NCBI GenBank assembly: GCA_963812675.1
Contig: CAWEWR010000012.1
Location: 1-64,000 of the forward strand
Origin: AP-15 sp963812675
GTDB taxonomy: Bacteria > Pseudomonadota > Alphaproteobacteria > ATCC43930 > CGMCC-115725
Direction: 5' to 3'
Length of the DNA stretch: 64,000 bases
The notes beneath the pieces are model-generated. The model was not told where the DNA came from. It did no database searches and saw only the letters and a program-made list of their open reading frames with translations. The position numbers and the translations under genes were made by a program. Below are positions 16,603 to 25,781 of the stretch, one piece after another; the stretch's first letter is position 1; every line of letters starts with the position of its first letter.

Positions 16603-18582
16603 TTGCAACCATCGGTGTCTTTGTCAACCCTCGCGCCAACGGCCGGTCTGCGCCCCGGCAGCCTCGGTGCAGAAGATCGTCCCGCTGACCAACCCTGCGG
16701 GACGGCTTTGACAGGGCTAATCGACGTTTCGCAGGCGGGAACCGTGGCAGATCCGGTGGACAGCGCGATCGGCGATTTGCATCGCGCCAACGCAGAGTTG
16801 CGCCGCTTGCTCGACGAGCGCACCGCGGAGCGCGACGAAGCGCTGGCGCAGCAGGCTGCGGCCGCCGAGATATTGCAGGTCATCAGCCATTCGCCGGGCG
16901 ACCTCGCGCCGGTATTCGACGCGATCCTCGAGAAGGCGAACCGGCTCTGCGGAGCGGCGAAGAGCGCCTTGGTAACCTGTGACGGGGAGAATTTCAGGGC
17001 GGTCGCGACGCGAGGTTTATCGGAGCCATTCGCAACAATGCTGCGCGAGCCGCAGGACAACCCTAGGGGCGGACCGGCTAGGTGGTTGCTGAGTGGCGAC
17101 AGCCTTGTCCATATCGCCGATTGCCGGTCCGCGCCCCATCCAGCACTTCGCGCCGCCGTCGAACTCGAGGACGTCCGCACTGCGCTGTTTATTCCGCTCA
17201 GGAAAGATGACGCGCTGCTAGGCTTTATCTCCGTCTACCGCCGGGAGGTTGGGCCGTTCTCGGACAAGCAGATCGCGTTGTTGCAGAACTTCGCGGTGCA
17301 GGCGGTGATCGCGATCGGGAACGCGCGGCTCGTAGGCGAATTGCGTTTCCGCACCGATGAATTGGCGCAACGGCAGGCCGCATTGCGCGTCACCCTCGAC
17401 AACATGGCTGCCGGCGTCGTCATGTTCGACGAGTCGTTGCGGCTTAGAGCCTGGAACCACAACGTCGAAGAAATGCTCGATCTGCCGGACCACTTTCTGG
17501 CCGAGCCGCGGACCTATGCCGACTATATCCGCTGCCTGGCCGAGCGCGGCGAGTTTGGCGCGGGTGAGCCGGAGGACCAGATCCGCCGCTTCATCGAACG
17601 CGCCGAGCGCGTCGCAACCTTCGAGCGCACGCGCCCGAACGGCCGGGTGCTCGAGGTGCGCCACAGCCCGGTGCTAGGCGGCGGCTTTGTGCTGATCTAC
17701 ACCGACATCACGGAGCGCAAGCAGGCCGAGACGCAAGCCCGCGCCGCCAGAGACACGGCCGAGGCAGCGCTTCGCGAGTTGCAGGCGGCCCAGGCTAATT
17801 TGATCCAAGCCGAGAAGATGGCCTCGCTCGGGTCGTTGGTCGCCGGCGTCGCGCACGAAATCAACACCCCGCTCGGCAACACGCTCACCGCCTCGTCGCA
17901 TCTCCAGGACAAAGTGGTCGAGTTCGGTGCGATGCTGGAAGCGAACCGGCTGCGACGGTCCGACCTCGTCGGGTTCGTCGGCCTCCTCACCGAGACGACG
18001 CGGCTGATGGTGACCAACTGCGAGCGCGCGGCCGAACTCGTGCAGAGCTTCAAGCAGGTCGCGGTGGATCAGACCAGTGGCGAGCGCCGGCGATACGACC
18101 TGAAGGACTATATCGATGAGGTGTTGCTCAGCCTGAGGCCCCAGTTGCGTAAGACTGGCCACCGCATCACGGTCGAGTGCCCCGAGCATCTGGAGATCGA
18201 CGGTTATCCTGGTGCGTTGTCGCAGTTGCTGACTAATTTTCTGCTCAATTCTTTGATGCATGCCTATGAACCCGGTGCAACGGGGCTCATCTCGATCAAT
18301 ATGCGGCAGCTCGAGGACGGGTCGATCGAACTCGCCTATGCCGACGACGGCAAGGGCATCCCCAAAGAAATGCTGGGCCGGATCTATGACCCGTTCTTCA
18401 CCACGCGCCGGGGCAGCGGCGGGAGCGGGCTTGGACTGCACATCGTCTATAACCTGGTCGCAGGAACGCTCCGAGGCCAGATCTCGGTAGCTAGCGATAC
18501 CGGGCGAGGCACCTGTTTCACCGTGCGTTTCCCGTCGCGTACGCCCGGCGACGCTGACGAGGCAGACAAGCTGAATGACTGA
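16603..18582 (+). CDS. Hybrid-input histidine kinase (GAF-PAS-HisKA-HATPase)
   Basis: 659 residues from a TTG at 16603; a later start is possible because the first 45 residues look unstructured. A short coiled coil (60-90) leads to a GAF domain (about 93-245), a PAS domain (255-375, ending YTDITERKQ), a second coiled coil and the dimerisation box GVAHEINTPLG with phospho-acceptor H418. The ATPase domain follows, with an N box around NFLLNSLMHA, G1 DDGKGIP, F box DPFFTTRRG and G2 GSGLGLHI. There is no membrane segment, so the input is cytoplasmic. Its stop overlaps the next gene, a DUF3369 response regulator, by 8 bases, which makes that the likely partner. Confidence 0.9.
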   Translation: MQPSVSLSTLAPTAGLRPGSLGAEDRPADQPCGTALTGLIDVSQAGTVADPVDSAIGDLHRANAELRRLLDERTAERDEALAQQAAAAEILQVISHSPGDLAPVFDAILEKANRLCGAAKSALVTCDGENFRAVATRGLSEPFATMLREPQDNPRGGPARWLLSGDSLVHIADCRSAPHPALRAAVELEDVRTALFIPLRKDDALLGFISVYRREVGPFSDKQIALLQNFAVQAVIAIGNARLVGELRFRTDELAQRQAALRVTLDNMAAGVVMFDESLRLRAWNHNVEEMLDLPDHFLAEPRTYADYIRCLAERGEFGAGEPEDQIRRFIERAERVATFERTRPNGRVLEVRHSPVLGGGFVLIYTDITERKQAETQARAARDTAEAALRELQAAQANLIQAEKMASLGSLVAGVAHEINTPLGNTLTASSHLQDKVVEFGAMLEANRLRRSDLVGFVGLLTETTRLMVTNCERAAELVQSFKQVAVDQTSGERRRYDLKDYIDEVLLSLRPQLRKTGHRITVECPEHLEIDGYPGALSQLLTNFLLNSLMHAYEPGATGLISINMRQLEDGSIELAYADDGKGIPKEMLGRIYDPFFTTRRGSGGSGLGLHIVYNLVAGTLRGQISVASDTGRGTCFTVRFPSRTPGDADEADKLND

Positions 18583-19513
18583 GCCCAATGACGAACTGCT
18601 GTTTGCCGAGGATGCTCTGCCCCTACCCGGCGCGGCGGCGTCGAAGCCGTGGAAGGTGCTGATCGTCGACGATGACGAGCAAATCCACGCCGTGACCAAG
18701 ATGGTCCTCGGCGACATGACGTTCCGGGACTGCCCCCTTCAGTTCCTATCGGCATATTCGGGCCAGGAAGGCCATGCGGCGATCGCCGCGAACCCAGACC
18801 TCGCCGTGGTGTTTCTTGACGTGGTGATGGAGACCGAGACTGCCGGTCTCGATCTGGCGCGCGACATCCGGGGGTCGCTGGGCAACGATTTTGTGCGCAT
18901 CATTCTGCGCACCGGCCAGCCCGGCCAGGCGCCCGAGCGCCGCGTGATCGTCGATTACGACATCAACGACTATAAGGAGAAATCCGAGCTCACATCGCAG
19001 AAGTTGTTTAGCGCTATGGTCACGGCGCTGCGCTCATACACCGACATCATGACGATCGAGAGGAGCCGTCGCGGGCTCGAGAAAATCATCGAGGCTTCGG
19101 CTTCACTGTTTCAGATCCGCTCGATGGAGCTGTTCCTCTCCGGCGTTCTGCTGCAGCTCGGTTCGCTGCTGGAAGTGGGCATCGATACGGTAATGGTCAG
19201 TGCCAGGGTCGACACCGGCAGCGAGGCCACCATTGAGGAGCTGAATATCGTCGCCGCGTCGGGCCGGTTCACCACGCTTGTCAATCACCCTGCCAGCGTC
19301 CTCGAACCCGCCGTGCTGCGCGCGATCGAGGAGGTTATTTGCTCGCGCGAGAGCATGTTCATGACCAAATACAGCATCGTCTATTTCCACTCGCGGCTGA
19401 ACCGCGCCACGGTACTCTACATCGAGACGGTGCGGCAGCTTGATCCAATGGACCACAAGCTGGTTCAGCTGTTCTGTGCCAACGCGAGCATCGGCCTCGA
19501 CATGCTGAGCTGA
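18575..19513 (+). CDS. Response regulator with DUF3369 domain
   Basis: 312 residues. The receiver domain (about 25-150) has acidic pocket D32-D33 and phospho-acceptor D82 in FLDVVM. The conserved IILRTGQPGQAPE and YDINDYKEKSELT segments are typical of receivers joined to DUF3369. The second half (about 160-312) is DUF3369, a GAF-like domain of unknown role often found next to HD-GYP or PP2C outputs. No DNA-binding or enzymatic output follows, so it probably works by protein contact. It overlaps the upstream kinase gene and lies 10 bases before the next kinase. Confidence 0.9.
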   Translation: MTEPNDELLFAEDALPLPGAAASKPWKVLIVDDDEQIHAVTKMVLGDMTFRDCPLQFLSAYSGQEGHAAIAANPDLAVVFLDVVMETETAGLDLARDIRGSLGNDFVRIILRTGQPGQAPERRVIVDYDINDYKEKSELTSQKLFSAMVTALRSYTDIMTIERSRRGLEKIIEASASLFQIRSMELFLSGVLLQLGSLLEVGIDTVMVSARVDTGSEATIEELNIVAASGRFTTLVNHPASVLEPAVLRAIEEVICSRESMFMTKYSIVYFHSRLNRATVLYIETVRQLDPMDHKLVQLFCANASIGLDMLS

Positions 19514-19523
19514 CGGCCGCGCC

Positions 19524-20819
19524 ATGGACGCCACGGCACCCGAGACTGCCGCCCGTCAGGAACTGCCCGTCACTGTCGGCAACCTGCGTCTGTGGGATGC
19601 GATGGTCGAAGCGCAGACCCGGACCGCCGATGTTGAGCAACGATTTGCGGCAGATCGGGACCTGCCGGCCTGCATCGTCTGTACTGCCGGTAAGATTTTG
19701 GGCGTGCTCTCGCGCAAGAGCCTGCTGGCCGCCCTCAGCAGGCCACTCGGCCGCGACCTCTATATCAAACGTCCGGTAGGTCAGCTCGCCTTGGTGATGG
19801 ACACCGATCCGCTGATCTTGCCTGCCACGACGCCAATTGCCGTCGGTGTGGAACAGGCGCTGTCGCGACCGGGCGAACGGTTGTACGAGCCCTTGCTGGT
19901 GCAAGGCAGCCAGTCGCTTGGCGTCCTGGAAGTGGACGGGTTGATGCGCGTCCAATCCAGCTTGTTGGAGCAGGCGATCCGCAAAAAGGATGAGCTGATC
20001 GACGAGGTCCAGCGCACGGCCGATGAACTGCGCACCGCGCTCAGCAACCTCGAACAGGCGCGCGACCGCCTGGTGCAGTCGGAGAAGATGGCGGCGCTGG
20101 GTCAACTCGTCGCCGGCGTAGCGCACGAGATCAATACGCCCATTGGCGTTGCACTGACCGCGGCGACCCATCTCGGCGAGCGCACCGGCACGTTCCGCGA
20201 AATTTTCACTGAGAACCGGATGAAGCGCTCCGACCTGGAGGCTTACGTGGAGCTCGCGCGCGAGAGCGCCGAGCTGCTGCGCTACAACATCCAGCGGGCG
20301 GCACAGCTGATCCAGAGCTTCAAGCAGGTCGCGGTAGACCAGGCCAGCGAACAGTACCGCAGCTTCGAGCTGAAATCTTACCTCGAGCAGCTCATTGCGA
20401 GCCTGGCGCCGGAAGTGCGCAAGGCCGGACACAGGCTGACCCTGAACTGCCAGGAAGGCATCGAGTTGAGCGGCTATCCCGGGGCGCTGGCGCAGGTCCT
20501 CTCCAACCTCGTTGCCAATGCCGTTGCCCACGCCTATGACCGCGGTGCGGGGGGCACGATCGCGCTGACCGCGATCCCTGACGGCGCCAATGTGGCGCTC
20601 GCGGTCAGCGACAACGGGCGCGGCATCCCGCCCGAGAACCTGCGGCGCATCTACGACCCGTTTTTCACCACCAAGCGTGGAGCCGGGGGCAGCGGTCTCG
20701 GCCTGCACATTGTCTTCAACACTGTTACCGAGATATTGCGCGGGCACGTCGACTGCCGCTCCGCGCCGGGGCTTGGCACCACCTTCACCGCCACCATTCC
20801 GATGTCCATTCCGCAATGA
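19524..20819 (+). CDS. Histidine kinase with CBS-like input domain
   Basis: 431 residues. The N-terminal 140 residues resemble a CBS-pair module (ACIVCTAGKILGVLSRKSLL, then PLLVQGSQSLGVLEV) and probably bind a nucleotide or another small ligand. A coiled coil at 145-190 leads to GVAHEINTPIG with phospho-acceptor H201, and an ATPase domain has DNGRGIPPE, DPFFTTKRG and GSGLGLHI. The kinase core is clearly paralogous to the kinase at 16603 (shared SFKQVAVDQ and DPFFTT segments), so the locus arose by duplication of a kinase-regulator pair. It overlaps the next gene by ATGA. Confidence 0.9.
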   Translation: MDATAPETAARQELPVTVGNLRLWDAMVEAQTRTADVEQRFAADRDLPACIVCTAGKILGVLSRKSLLAALSRPLGRDLYIKRPVGQLALVMDTDPLILPATTPIAVGVEQALSRPGERLYEPLLVQGSQSLGVLEVDGLMRVQSSLLEQAIRKKDELIDEVQRTADELRTALSNLEQARDRLVQSEKMAALGQLVAGVAHEINTPIGVALTAATHLGERTGTFREIFTENRMKRSDLEAYVELARESAELLRYNIQRAAQLIQSFKQVAVDQASEQYRSFELKSYLEQLIASLAPEVRKAGHRLTLNCQEGIELSGYPGALAQVLSNLVANAVAHAYDRGAGGTIALTAIPDGANVALAVSDNGRGIPPENLRRIYDPFFTTKRGAGGSGLGLHIVFNTVTEILRGHVDCRSAPGLGTTFTATIPMSIPQ

Positions 20820-22639
20820 GCGGCGAGCCGCAGCAGGACGACGATTTCCTGCTCGACGACCTGCCGCAGGAGGCGGCGGGGCGGTGGTCGCGCGCGCCCC
20901 CCTGGCGCGTCCTGATCGTCGACGACGATGAGAGCGTCCATTCGATCAGCCGGGTCGTCCTGGCCGATTTGCAATTCCGGGGGCGGGCGGCGGAGATCCT
21001 CAGCGCCTATTCCGGGCGCCAGGCCGCCGCCGTATTGCGTCAGAACCCCGATATCGCCGTGATGCTGCTCGATGTGGTGATGGAGGAAGATGACGCCGGG
21101 CTGAAGCTGGTGCGCGAGATCCGTGAGCAGATGCGCAACGCGTGTCTGCGCATCATCCTTCGCACCGGGCAGCCGGGCCAGGCGCCGGAACGCGAAGTAA
21201 TCGTCAACTACGACATCAACGACTACAAGTCGAAGACCGAACTGACGGCGCAGAAGCTGTTCACGGCGACGATCGCCGCGCTACGCTCCTATTCAGATAT
21301 CGTGGCGCTGGAGCGCAGCCGCCAAGGATTGGAGCGGATCATTGCCGGCGCGCCGGAGCTGTTTGCACGTCATTCCCTGGCCAGCTTCTCTACGACGCTA
21401 TTGCGGCAGGTGGTTGAGCTTTCCCGCCGGTCTGGCGACGGGGTGGTGGTCGTCCCTTCCGAGGAGCACAGCGAGGCCGCCAACCCGCCGATGCTGGCAA
21501 TTGCCGCCGCCGGCAGCTTTCAAAGCGCGCAAGGCCGGCTGTATTGCGAGGCACTGCCCAAGGCGGTCGCCGCGCAGATCGAGCTGGCCCTGTCCGAACG
21601 CGTCGGCCTGAACGGAGAAGTCGATTTTGCCCGGCCGATCCGCACCCCGGACAACCGCATAGCCGCGCTGTATTTCCGCGCCGAAGCGCCGATCGACGCC
21701 GACCATCTGGCGCTGATCGACATCATGTGCGCGCTGGTGGGGGTGGGACTCGACAATGTTCATCTGCATGAGCGGCTGCTGCGCCATCAGGCTCGGCTCG
21801 AGGACGAGGTCGCAGCGCGGACGAAGGATCTGACGAGGATCAACGCCGACCTGGTCCAGGCGCAACACCAGATCAACGAGGAGCTGAGAGTTGCACGCAG
21901 CTTGCAGCAATCAATTCTGCCCGCCGCCTTTCCCGGCCATCACAGCTACCAAGGCCACGCCTTGATGCGCGCCGCGCGCATGATCGGCGGCGATTTTTAC
22001 GACGTTTTTCGCCTCGACGACGAGCGGCTTGGGATTGTGGTAGCCGATGTCAGTGGCAAAGGGGTGCCGGCAGCGCTGTTCATGGTGCTGGTGCGCACGG
22101 TGCTTCAGCAGCTAGCGCTGCGCGGCCTCGCCCCCGGCGCCTGTCTGGCGGAGGCCAATCGACAATTGATCGTGCGCAACCCGCTCTCCCTGTTCGTCAC
22201 CGTGATTTATGGCATTTTGGATGCGCGCACGGGCGTTTTCACCTACTGCAGCGGCGGACATGTGATGCCCTACCTGCTGCCCGCGCATGGTGGCGTCGAG
22301 GTGGTGACGGCGCGCCCCTCACTCCTGGTCGGCCTGATCGAGGGTGCAAACTATCGGGATCTCACGATCACGCTGAAGCCGGGCGATGGGCTGTTGCTGG
22401 TAACCGACGGCGTAGCGGAGTGCTTCAACCGGGCGGGCGAAGCTTTTGGGGAGGAGCGGCTGCTCGAGGTGCTGGCCTCTGCCGGTCCGATCGCTGTCGA
22501 TCAGCTGCTGGACACTCTGGTGGCCGAGCTGGACCGGTTCTCCGATGGGACCCCGGCCTCGGATGATGTAACCGCACTGGTGGTGCGCTTCCTAGGCCAT
22601 ACCTCGGCGGAGAACGTAGAGCGGAAGGAATCGGTGTAG
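20816..22639 (+). CDS. Response regulator with DUF3369 and PP2C (RsbU/SpoIIE-type) phosphatase output
   Basis: 607 residues. The receiver (about 30-150) has phospho-acceptor D86 in LLDVVM. A DUF3369 domain (about 160-320) and a coiled coil (320-365) follow. The PP2C-type phosphatase (about 370-595) has metal ligands D393 in GGDFYD and D411 in VADVSGKG and a C-terminal SDDVTALVVRF. Phosphatases of this class dephosphorylate STAS antagonists, and the STAS/kinase pair lies divergently at 15648-16477. The natural reading is: kinase signal, phosphorylated receiver, active phosphatase, STAS released to bind the RsbW-like kinase. That wiring is inference from domains and gene order. Translation is coupled to the upstream kinase by ATGA. 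Confidence 0.9.
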   Translation: MSGEPQQDDDFLLDDLPQEAAGRWSRAPPWRVLIVDDDESVHSISRVVLADLQFRGRAAEILSAYSGRQAAAVLRQNPDIAVMLLDVVMEEDDAGLKLVREIREQMRNACLRIILRTGQPGQAPEREVIVNYDINDYKSKTELTAQKLFTATIAALRSYSDIVALERSRQGLERIIAGAPELFARHSLASFSTTLLRQVVELSRRSGDGVVVVPSEEHSEAANPPMLAIAAAGSFQSAQGRLYCEALPKAVAAQIELALSERVGLNGEVDFARPIRTPDNRIAALYFRAEAPIDADHLALIDIMCALVGVGLDNVHLHERLLRHQARLEDEVAARTKDLTRINADLVQAQHQINEELRVARSLQQSILPAAFPGHHSYQGHALMRAARMIGGDFYDVFRLDDERLGIVVADVSGKGVPAALFMVLVRTVLQQLALRGLAPGACLAEANRQLIVRNPLSLFVTVIYGILDARTGVFTYCSGGHVMPYLLPAHGGVEVVTARPSLLVGLIEGANYRDLTITLKPGDGLLLVTDGVAECFNRAGEAFGEERLLEVLASAGPIAVDQLLDTLVAELDRFSDGTPASDDVTALVVRFLGHTSAENVERKESV

Positions 22640-22835
22640 TTCCAGCCGGAGGGCAGACACCGCGGGGTGGGTGCCCACCTGAGCGAAGCGGGTTAAACCC
22701 CAGCCAACTGGAAGGCGCACCAGCGGCCTTCAAATCGGCTTAATAGCCTAACTCGTTACTGGCGCTGCGATTAGTTCGGGGATTCCAACGTCTCATTTAC
22801 TCTCGCAGCCTGTCGGACTAAAACGACGCGCTGCT

Positions 22836-22979
22836 GTGAGCCTCGCCTGGCTCCGCCGCGATCAGGGTCGCCGCGCCGAAGCCCGCGACCTTCTCGCCCC
22901 GGTCTACGGCTGGTTCAGCGAAGGTTTCGATACACCCGATCTCAAAGAGGCAAAGGCGCTGCTCGACGAGCTGACTTAG
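22836..22979 (+). pseudogene. C-terminal remnant of a cyclase/ATPase-TPR protein
   Basis: In the otherwise empty stretch 22640-23190, a 47-codon frame reads SLAWLRRDQGRRAEARDLL, then PVYGWFSEGFDTPDL and EAKALLDELT before a stop. This is the characteristic tail of the large adenylate cyclase/predicted ATPase proteins with TPR repeats that are abundant in related genomes. No start or upstream coding sequence is left. The rest of the gap holds only a small hairpin (GGTGGG-TGC-CCACC near 22666). Confidence 0.72.
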
Positions 22980-23190
22980 TCAGGCTACGGACAGCTCAGG
23001 TAGCAATGCCGGCATTGCTTTGAGAAATACGGCGGTCAGCATTGCGGCGCAGAATTTCCCACACTGGGTACCGATTCGCAGCGAAAGGGCGCACCGTTGC
23101 AGCCCGATCGCGTAACCCTCGTTAACCCTATTTCATGCCGGATCACTGGAGTATAAAGCGAGTGCTTCTGCAATATGAGGAAAGCGCGCG

Positions 23191-23649
23191 ATGAGAGGCA
23201 CGGCTAGGGTCGCGATCGGTTTGGCGCTTACTTGGGCGGCCTTCCCGGTTGCTGCGGCAACGAAGGCACCGGGCAAGGCGCCGCCCGCCTGCGGGGCGAT
23301 TGTGTTTCGGCCTCTCCCGCCGGGCACGGCGGATGGCGAGCAGCAGGCGGGCATGTATCGATCGCGCAACGGACGGCTCGAATTGCGCGCCGATGTCAAG
23401 CAGGGGACACCTGTCGATTATTACGTGACGACAGGTGGCAAACGCGTCACCGCTGCTCCGGCCAGTCTGCCCGAAGCGGCTGCGAGCTGTGCCGCCGCAA
23501 AGAAGATGCCAAAACCCGAAGCTCCCGCCTCGTCCTGCACCGGACAGCGGTTTACCGTGGTTGTCGCCCATGCTGGCGACCAGCGTCTCGCATTGTTATA
23601 CGGGCAGGACAGTAACAGCTGGCACTTTTGCTCGGCTGGGACCTTCTAG
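23191..23649 (+). CDS. Small secreted protein of unknown function
   Basis: 152 residues with a clear signal peptide (TARVAIGLALTWAAFPVAAAT, cleavage near residue 23). The mature part is Cys-, Pro- and Ala-rich: Cys in PPACGAIVF, SCAAAKK, SCTGQRF and HFCSAGTF, giving possibly two disulfides. Segments such as ELRADVKQGTPVDYYV suggest a beta-rich domain. No family is recognised. The periplasm is the probable location. It stands alone; the tail faces a nitronate monooxygenase remnant on the other strand and overlaps its end. Confidence 0.7.
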   Translation: MRGTARVAIGLALTWAAFPVAAATKAPGKAPPACGAIVFRPLPPGTADGEQQAGMYRSRNGRLELRADVKQGTPVDYYVTTGGKRVTAAPASLPEAAASCAAAKKMPKPEAPASSCTGQRFTVVVAHAGDQRLALLYGQDSNSWHFCSAGTF

Positions 23650-23973
23650 TCCGCTCATTGCCCAATGAGACTTGTCTCGCGTCAGCGCCATGCGCCAAAT
23701 CCGCAGCGTTGGAAGGATTTCGATCTGTTCGCGTATGTGCCCGGCCAGCCAGGGCATCTCCTCCCAATCGCCGTCGGTGGCCGCGCGGATCTGGTGGATG
23801 ACGACCCGGAGCTGTTCGGCTGGTGTGAAGCCCACACCGATTGCTCCGATCCCGCCGCCACCGCAGACCCCGAGGGCGAGGTCGGCAGTGCTGCCTGCGA
23901 AGGCCATGCCTGCGGCGGCGAAAGGATGGCGGCAGCCGAACCGCTCCGTCATACGCGTCGAGATGCTGCCCAT
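23596..23973 (-). pseudogene. N-terminal fragment of a nitronate monooxygenase-like flavoprotein
   Basis: From the ATG at 23973 the frame reads TERFGCRHPFAAAGMAFAGS and ALGVCGGGGIGAIGVGF, the FMN-binding start of nitronate monooxygenase / enoyl reductase-type proteins. After about 65 residues (IHQIRAATD) the similarity ends, and unrelated sequence runs to a stop at 23596, well short of the family's 320-350 residues. It is therefore a truncated gene. It lies 1 base after the stop of a small ORF on the same strand and overlaps the tail of the + strand secreted-protein gene. Confidence 0.65.
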
Positions 23974-23974
23974 C

Positions 23975-24178
23975 TTATCCGAGATCCCCGGCTGGCTGAG
24001 GTTGGACAGGCTCAATGGTAACCGGGCCTGAGGGCCTGAGGCGCGCAGCCGTGCGCGCGGCATCTGTCTGCGTCGGAAACGACAGCGCATCTTTCTCCGG
24101 TCCCCAAGCAGCCGTGGGGAACCTGCGCGTTAGCCAGACCGAATGTCCGCCAGGATACGCAACGCGGATCACGAACAT
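23975..24178 (-). CDS. Small conserved-looking protein, unknown function
   Basis: 67 residues starting at 24178 behind AGGGAG. The sequence VIRVAYPGGHSVWLTRR and the later DAARTAARLRPSGPVTIEP read as a compact soluble protein. The good ribosome site and the placement directly before the nitronate monooxygenase remnant (1-base gap) support a real gene, perhaps the first gene of a decayed operon. I do not recognise the family. Confidence 0.5.
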   Translation of the reverse strand: MFVIRVAYPGGHSVWLTRRFPTAAWGPEKDALSFPTQTDAARTAARLRPSGPVTIEPVQPQPAGDLG

Positions 24179-24338
24179 GGGTAAATCTCCCTAGCCTGCG
24201 ACTCAGCCACTATCTCTGTTTACGATCGCGGAACAATCGCATGGTGCCGCTTGCCGGCCGACCGCCACGTCTGAGATCAGCGCCCCGCTACGTGATAATC
24301 TGGCCAATTTATCACGTGTTTATGAGCAGGCCCGCCCC

Positions 24339-24797
24339 TCAAAGCGGGTTTGGGCCGAGGACTTCCCAGCGGTGGCGCTGGAAGAGTTTGTCGTGTTCGT
24401 CGGCGTCGATCGGGCGGCGCTCCGAAAGATCCTCAAGGAGGCCGCCGGCAGAGGCCGGGGTGTAGAGAAACAACGCGCGGGCCGTTTCGCTGCCGGTGTT
24501 CTTCCAGGCATGCGGGACGTCGCGCGGCATGAACGCGCAGGTGCCGGGCCCGCCGACGGTGACCTTGTCACCGATCTGAAAGGTGATCTCGCCGGCGAGC
24601 ACCCAGGCGACCTCGTCGCTGTCGTGGTGGAGATGGAAGAGGCTCTTGGTGCCGGCGGGCAGGGTTTCCTCGAACAGCATGATGCTCTCACTGGTCTCAC
24701 GGCCGAGGAGCTTCAAGGCAAAAGAACGGCCGGGCGTCGGCGAGTCGAAATGCTTTCCGCCACCCGCGGGTACGACAAAGCCTTTTGTTGCGGTCAT
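24339..24797 (-). CDS. Single-domain cupin protein
   Basis: 152 residues from an ATG behind GGAAGGA. Cupin motif 1 is LFHLHHDSDEVAWVLAGEI, with two His and a Glu as metal ligands. Motif 2 is CAFMPRDVPHAWKNTG, with the final His. Proteins of this kind bind a metal and act as small isomerases, dioxygenases or ligand sensors. Nothing in the context narrows it: the neighbours are an integrase fragment and a DUF2867 gene on the same strand. It is cytoplasmic, as no signal is present. Confidence 0.85.
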   Translation of the reverse strand: MTATKGFVVPAGGGKHFDSPTPGRSFALKLLGRETSESIMLFEETLPAGTKSLFHLHHDSDEVAWVLAGEITFQIGDKVTVGGPGTCAFMPRDVPHAWKNTGSETARALFLYTPASAGGLLEDLSERRPIDADEHDKLFQRHRWEVLGPNPL

Positions 24798-24822
24798 GTT
24801 GGTGTCCTTCCCTGCGTGAAGG

Positions 24823-25017
24823 TCATTGCGGGAAATAGTTGGGTATTTCTCCCCAAAGCGTCTGCGATGTCACGATCCGCGCGTACTGCCGCGTCGAGAG
24901 GTGCGGTTGGTCATGCCAGCGGCTCGGGAAGAGGTCCCGGTCGTCTCCATGGAACCCGACCCCCTCCGCCGCAGTGCCGGTCCACATCGTTGCCTTAGTC
25001 AAGATTTTTGTGGCCAC
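24823..25017 (-). pseudogene. C-terminal fragment of a phage-type integrase
   Basis: The 64-codon frame reads LFPSRWHDQPHLSTRQYARIV, a segment (shown to 20-odd residues) typical of the region just before the HxxR box in one group of tyrosine integrases. The expected continuation with YGTHSLRRTKA and the catalytic Tyr is absent. It ends at 24823, directly before the cupin start. It is a scar of a former integrated element, and no function remains. Confidence 0.5.
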
Positions 25018-25533
25018 CTAACCTTGTGCTCGTGCAAAGTGTGCCAGGCTGGTCCTGACCACGAGGTGATGAAAGGGCCTGATCACATTGAGATAGGTGA
25101 GGCCGAAGGCATTGTGGGAGTGCACGACGGTTGTCGCGACGAGCTGCGTGCCGGTTGGAGAATTGCGACGGAGCAGCGATAATCGGAAGTCCAGGTGTCG
25201 ATCATCCTCACCCAGCACAATCTCGTCGTTGCTTTCCCATTGCACCGGGAAGAAGTCCACGCGTTCGTTGTCGGCCCTGGACGCTCGGACCTCGCCGGAG
25301 GTTTTGACGCCAAAGGGCGTCACCATGGCGTCGCGCACCGCGACCAACGCCTTGATCCATGCGGGCGGATCGCCGACTGTCCGGGTCGCCAGCACGCGCA
25401 TGCTGTACTGTTTCGATGAACTCAAATCGAGGCTGTAGCTATCGAGTAGGCTGGCGTTCTCGTACCAGCCTGCAACGACGCTTTCAGGTGGCGGCGTTGT
25501 CCGGCGCACCCGCGCTTTGCGTTCTAAACACAT
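25018..25533 (-). CDS. DUF2867 domain protein
   Basis: 171 residues with the DUF2867 pattern. An amphipathic start (SVVAGWYENASLLDSYSLDL) is followed by PPAWIKALVAVRDAMVTPFG, then an FFPV-x-NDEIVLGEDDRHLDFR strand set and a C-terminal FGLTYLNVIRPFH segment. The family's function is unknown; members often sit beside regulators or oxidoreductases. Its ATG overlaps the stop region of the TetR-like remnant upstream, suggesting an original regulator-target operon. Confidence 0.75.
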   Translation of the reverse strand: MCLERKARVRRTTPPPESVVAGWYENASLLDSYSLDLSSSKQYSMRVLATRTVGDPPAWIKALVAVRDAMVTPFGVKTSGEVRASRADNERVDFFPVQWESNDEIVLGEDDRHLDFRLSLLRRNSPTGTQLVATTVVHSHNAFGLTYLNVIRPFHHLVVRTSLAHFARAQG

Positions 25534-25781
25534 GCCGAAAGCTCGATCATGGCAGTCTTAGCGACAGCTGGCCGGCCAATAGCGGTGAGGGAGTACATGC
25601 CTTGGATCGTAGCCAGAAAGAGCGCCGGCGATGAAGGCGGTACGCCATCACTTTGAGGCTCCAAGCGACTGGCCACCCATGCAAGATAGCCATCTGCGAT
25701 GGCACTCGCGACAGCGCGATGCGGGTGTGCAGCCATCCTTACGCGGGCGCAAATCGGACGCGCCCTGAAAACGCGGAGCAC
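25524..25781 (-). pseudogene. C-terminal remnant of a TetR-type regulator
   Basis: The frame contains AHPHRAVASAIADGYLAWVA and SPALFLATIQGMYSLTAIGR, the ligand-domain tail of TetR/AcrR repressors, ending in a stop that overlaps the DUF2867 start. No helix-turn-helix part is present. Instead, in another frame, an ATG at 25842 with an excellent AGGAG site starts a short peptide (MTDKVNAGQL...) that runs out of frame into the remnant. The probable history is a deletion fusing an unrelated gene start to the TetR tail. Confidence 0.5.

Noticed and set aside
19359..20816. 485-codon open frame on the minus strand
   Set aside because: It is the antisense shadow of the histidine kinase at 19524; the sense frame has complete kinase motifs, and high GC produces long antisense frames.
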